From Anaerolineae bacterium (GTDB lineage Bacteria; Chloroflexota; Anaerolineae; E26-bin7), in contig JAOZOT010000160.1 of the NCBI GenBank assembly GCA_029933115.1, forward strand, positions 1 to 7,733: a stretch of DNA of 7,733 bases, read 5' to 3'. Positions within the stretch are counted from its first letter, which is position 1, and each line of letters opens with the position of its first letter. The notes under the pieces were generated by a model, which was given only the letters and a program-made list of their open reading frames with translations, did not search any database and had not been told where the DNA came from. Below, piece after piece: positions 4,890-7,733 of the stretch. Both the position numbers and the translations under genes were made by a program.

Positions 4890-7061
4890 ATGAGAACCAG
4901 GAGAGCACTTTCCATATTGTTACTCAGCCTGATGGTATTGAGCAGCCTGATCCTGGTGCCTGTGCCCGTGACCAGGGCAGACCAGGTGACCTTGTATGCC
5001 GTTCAAGACTCGTATGTACGTCAGGATCGGCCCAATAACAACTATGGCAGCATCAATCGCCTGATCGTCCGCTCACGGAACAGGAACAGAAACCGCCGGG
5101 CTTTTCTGCAGTTCGACCTGTCTTCCATCCCTGCTGGTTCCACCATCAACTCAGCGGAGCTACGCCTTTACATGTTTGATCCGCCCGATTACAACCGGAC
5201 CTATCAGGTGCACCGGCTGGCGGCAGGCTGGACCGAAGGAGGGATCACCTGGAACAATCAGCCAGGGGTGGCCGGCGCGGCCACAGACTCGGCCTCCTCT
5301 GGCACGACGGCCGGCTGGGTAGTGTGGGACGTGACCGGCGATGTGCAACTCTTTGTCAATGGAACGCCCAACTACGGTTGGCGCATCCGTGACAGCGTTG
5401 AAGGGCAGGGCTCTTCGTGGGATGCCCGCCAGGCGCGCTTCCGCGCCAGGGAATACGGTGGGACAGCGTATGACCCCCGGCTGGTGATTGACTACACGCC
5501 GCCCGCCACACCGACGGCCACCAACACCCCAACGGCGACCAATACACCAACGTCTACCAGCACCCCAACGGTGACCAACACCCCAGGGGGGCCCACCCCA
5601 ACGCCGACCAACACGCCAACGCCCACCGACACCCCAACGCCAACGCCCACAGCCACGCCCTGGGGTGTGGACCCCTTCGCGTTGATTGAGCCGGGCGCAG
5701 GTTACTACAGCAGCCCCAACCACGCCTGGTGGGTGGATAACGCCGACCACGGCCTGGAGACCTACCTGGATTCTCCTACCATATCCATACCGGCCGGGGC
5801 CACAAGCCCGGTGTTGACCTTCTGGCACCGGATGAACACCCAGGACGGTCGCGACGGTGGATTCCTGAAATACAGGATAGATGGCGGTGCGTGGCAGGAT
5901 GTCACTCTGGGCATGTTCCTCCAGAATGGTTACACCGGCTGGACCGGTTCTACCGCTCCTTCGGGCAGCCATCGCGCCTGGGAAGGCAATGTGCCAGGCC
6001 AAATAGTCATGGTCAGTGTGCCGTCCGCAGCCATCGGCCACGACATCCAATTCCGCTGGCAGTTCGAATGTGACAACTCGGGGGCCGCCGTGGACCCCAA
6101 AGGCTGGTGGATAGACGACGTGTTCCTCTGCATGGAGGCCGATGTGCAACCGCCCACCGAGCCCAAACCCCCTGGCCTGAAAGAGTGTGCCCAGGTGCTC
6201 TCCAACGGTGGCTTTGAGCAAGTTGACCCGGTCACGAAATGGCCGTTGGAATGGACCGGAAACCCACCGGATGTCTACCGTGCCTCTCCGGGCTATCCGT
6301 TGCCCAGCACCTTTGTCATGCGTTTCAACGCCAACACAATCCCCGGATGGCCGACGTTTCATCCGTGGCTTTATCAGGACTTTACCCTGCCCGAGTTTAT
6401 CACCACTACTTCCACCGCCACGCTGAATCTTTACAAGAGGGTTTGTGTACCCGAGGACGCCAGTTGTTCTAGCTCACCAGGGCGCTCCGATCCCCTTTAC
6501 GTCATGCTCAAGACCACCGGCGGCGTTGACCTGACTCAACCCATTACCGTCGCTCTGGGCACCGATTCGAACAGCTATCAGCACTGGTCGGGTGATCTGT
6601 TCGACTCGGCCACGCGGCTGAGCGGCTTTGACCCTAAGGACTATGCCAATAACACCATCCGGCTCTACTTCCAGGCCAACGTTGACGGCACAGGCGACAC
6701 CTGGTTCTTTATAGATACCCTGACTTGTGAGACCTGCACCCAACAACCCATCCCGACCCCAGACCCTACCAAGGTCACTGTGGGTGGTCTGGCCCAGGTT
6801 TTGCTGGGTGGCGTGCCCAGAAACCTGCAGGGTATTGACGTGTATGCCTACACCGCCGACGGAGAGCTGTTCTCTACCTACACCATCCAGGATTCCACCT
6901 ATCACTTTTACTGGCTGTTGCCACCGAACAAGACCATCTACATCTACGCTGAAACCTACATTGGCCCTCCCTACTATCGCTACTGGGCTCAGACCACGAT
7001 AGCCCCTATGAGTCCTGGCGAAGAACGCCACGACATAGACCTCTTGCTGTTGCAAGGGTAA
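4890..7061 (+). CDS. Secreted DNRLRE and jelly-roll multidomain protein
   Basis: This 723-residue exported protein starts with a signal peptide (basic MRTRR, hydrophobic core about 6-24, cleavage probably after VTRA at residue 30). A DNRLRE domain (also classed as a CBM96-like carbohydrate-binding module) spans about 31-204: RRAFLQFDLSSIPAG, AELRLY, WTEGGITWNNQP and DPRLVIDYTPP. A Thr-Pro linker (about 206-257) leads to a jelly-roll (about 258-412) with SPVLTFWHRM, DGGFLKYRIDGGAWQDV and GWWIDDVFL. A third beta-rich module starts with NGGFE (about 431-625), and a Cna-B or regulatory-like beta domain closes the protein (about 629-723). No membrane anchor or sorting signal is visible. AAGGA lies 8 bases before ATG 4890. 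It is probably cotranscribed with the TadE-like gene, since no terminator separates them. It likely binds surface glycans or cells; no catalytic residues are recognised. The jelly-roll lacks its usual first strand. Confidence 0.88.
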   Translation: MRTRRALSILLLSLMVLSSLILVPVPVTRADQVTLYAVQDSYVRQDRPNNNYGSINRLIVRSRNRNRNRRAFLQFDLSSIPAGSTINSAELRLYMFDPPDYNRTYQVHRLAAGWTEGGITWNNQPGVAGAATDSASSGTTAGWVVWDVTGDVQLFVNGTPNYGWRIRDSVEGQGSSWDARQARFRAREYGGTAYDPRLVIDYTPPATPTATNTPTATNTPTSTSTPTVTNTPGGPTPTPTNTPTPTDTPTPTPTATPWGVDPFALIEPGAGYYSSPNHAWWVDNADHGLETYLDSPTISIPAGATSPVLTFWHRMNTQDGRDGGFLKYRIDGGAWQDVTLGMFLQNGYTGWTGSTAPSGSHRAWEGNVPGQIVMVSVPSAAIGHDIQFRWQFECDNSGAAVDPKGWWIDDVFLCMEADVQPPTEPKPPGLKECAQVLSNGGFEQVDPVTKWPLEWTGNPPDVYRASPGYPLPSTFVMRFNANTIPGWPTFHPWLYQDFTLPEFITTTSTATLNLYKRVCVPEDASCSSSPGRSDPLYVMLKTTGGVDLTQPITVALGTDSNSYQHWSGDLFDSATRLSGFDPKDYANNTIRLYFQANVDGTGDTWFFIDTLTCETCTQQPIPTPDPTKVTVGGLAQVLLGGVPRNLQGIDVYAYTADGELFSTYTIQDSTYHFYWLLPPNKTIYIYAETYIGPPYYRYWAQTTIAPMSPGEERHDIDLLLLQG
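5505..5660 (+). repeat. Long Thr-Pro linker of the secreted protein
   Basis: About 52 codons of the ACN-CCN type (TPTATNTPT, TPTPTNTPTPTDTPTPT) separate the DNRLRE domain from the jelly-roll. The tandem ACCCCAACG/CCAACGCC pattern makes slippage or recombination likely. The stretch ends in ACGCCC just before the jelly-roll tryptophan codon at 5661. Confidence 0.8.
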
Positions 7062-7065
7062 TAGA

Positions 7066-7113
7066 GGTTTATGGGCGGCGGCGAAGCTGCTGCCCATAAA
7101 ACCATAAATTTTT
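7066..7113 (+). terminator. Intrinsic terminator after the secreted protein gene
   Basis: Bases 7066-7082 pair with 7086-7103 around a GAA loop. The stem is about 17 bp with two G-T wobbles and one bulged A. TTTTT follows at 7109-7113. It begins 5 bases after the stop codon and is the most canonical terminator in the window, closing the transcript carrying the DNRLRE gene. Confidence 0.85.
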
Positions 7114-7200
7114 CCTTCTCCCATGCCCTCAGGGTGCAGAGCTACCCTGCAGGTGCACTCTTGGACAAATAGCGAATGGTGGAGGTATATCAGGGAAAAG

Positions 7201-7733
7201 ATGGAGGAGAAAACCAAAAAACGGATGCGTTTCAGAAAAGCGGTCCTGGCCACGACGATCCTGGCCTCGCTGTTTATCCTGATGGCCGGGCTGGCCCTGG
7301 CCGCCTGGTACGAGAGGCAAGCTTCCATCTCCCAGACGCCCACTCTGGTGTCGGCTTACGCGGACGTGGCCGCCAGCGGCCAGGAAATAGCCCAGGAATA
7401 CGTGGCTGTGGTCTGGTCGGAGGGCAGCCCCGGCCACGCGGGGGCGCTCAAGCTCAGGTGGGCCCCACCTGGCGAAAAGTGGCAGTATCCCCCTATCGTC
7501 ATTGAGGACAGCAGTTCCAAGTCCAGGGAGCCGGCCGTGGCCGTCTACAGCGCCACAGCCTACATTGCCTACGTCAAAGAGCAAGGAACCAACTGGGTCG
7601 TCGGCTACGCCGAGTGCACGTATGGGGGCTCTTGCACGAAAAGCCAGGTCCATGCTCAGTCTGATGCGGTGGGCTCGGCCGACATCGCCTACTGCAACGG
7701 CACGCGCCATGTCGTTTGGGCCGATGCCACCGG
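7201..7733 (+). CDS. Secreted probable beta-propeller protein, 5' part only
   Basis: An open frame of 177 complete codons from ATG 7201 runs off the right edge. The N-terminus is basic (MEEKTKKRMRFRK), then a hydrophobic stretch to about residue 34 ends in ALAAWY, a good signal peptide. The mature part contains recurring beta-strand patterns: YVAVVWSEG, AVAVYSATAYIAYVKE and ADIAYCNGTRHVVWAD. Such repeats, each a (V/A)(V/Y)W or AYV strand followed by a polar turn, resemble BNR/sialidase-type or similar propeller blades, but no Asp-box is complete here, so the family is unsure. AGGGA lies 4 bases before the ATG, and GGAGGT at 7181-7186 is further away. ATG 7225 and GTG 7153 are alternative starts. 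It lies after a strong terminator, so it is probably a separate unit. Confidence 0.75.
   Translation, partial: MEEKTKKRMRFRKAVLATTILASLFILMAGLALAAWYERQASISQTPTLVSAYADVAASGQEIAQEYVAVVWSEGSPGHAGALKLRWAPPGEKWQYPPIVIEDSSSKSREPAVAVYSATAYIAYVKEQGTNWVVGYAECTYGGSCTKSQVHAQSDAVGSADIAYCNGTRHVVWADAT

Noticed and set aside
5505..5660. CRISPR-like or VNTR array
   Set aside because: The repeats are short, contiguous and codon-phased (Thr-Pro linker) with no spacers; they belong to the coding sequence.
5160..6362. 400-codon open frame on the minus strand inside the secreted protein gene
   Set aside because: It is antisense to a convincing gene with signal peptide and domains. Its Gly/Arg/Trp-rich low-complexity stretch is simply the complement of the Thr-Pro codons.

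Overview
The window looks like chromosomal DNA from an uncultured or thermophilic member of the Chloroflexota (Anaerolineae or a related class). This is an inference. It rests on long Thr-Pro linkers (TPTPT type) joining beta-rich modules in secreted proteins, on very short Flp-type pilins with a GPxVGNxFSNIV tail, and on a cytosolic DegS/DegU-like two-component pair. Every gene I can support is on the + strand. I see no tRNA, rRNA, CRISPR array, insertion sequence or transposase.

Layout. Bases 1-206 hold a perfect hairpin and an extended -10 promoter. Next come a DegU-like response regulator (207-899), a 253-base spacer with a short hairpin, and a DegS-like soluble histidine kinase with an N-terminal coiled coil (1153-2217). 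Two tiny prepilin genes of 48 codons each (2360-2506 and 2744-2890) follow. Each has its own promoter, the same AAAGGAGGTGA ribosome binding site and a downstream inverted repeat. A third prepilin-like gene (3084-4787) encodes a TadE-type pseudopilin with a very large extension: two copies of an Ig-like repeat, a CARDB-like domain and the first strand of a jelly-roll domain. A secreted DNRLRE/jelly-roll multidomain protein (4890-7061) follows and ends at a strong terminator. The 5' part of another secreted, probably beta-propeller, protein (7201 onward) runs off the window.

How the genes may work together. All three prepilin-like proteins have a 9-residue leader ending in Gly, followed by QG(L/M)VE(Y/F). 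One TadV/PilD-type peptidase could therefore process all of them into a type IVb (Tad/Flp) pilus: two paralogous shaft pilins and one large TadE-like subunit that could display an adhesive tip. The secretion ATPase, platform proteins and peptidase are not in this window. The adjacent DegS/DegU-like pair is a plausible regulator of pilus expression.

Most interesting points. (1) The jelly-roll that begins at the C-terminus of the TadE-like protein lacks its remainder, and the jelly-roll in the next gene lacks exactly that beginning; both genes are in the same frame and the break points share ACGCC. This suggests one long adhesin split by an 876-base rearrangement. (2) Three promoters share a TTGCA-type -35 at exactly 17 bases from a TATA-type -10. 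(3) Both pilin promoters carry a related 16-base element directly against the -35, a near-perfect palindrome in the second. (4) A terminator-like hairpin lies inside the predicted leader of the first pilin gene.
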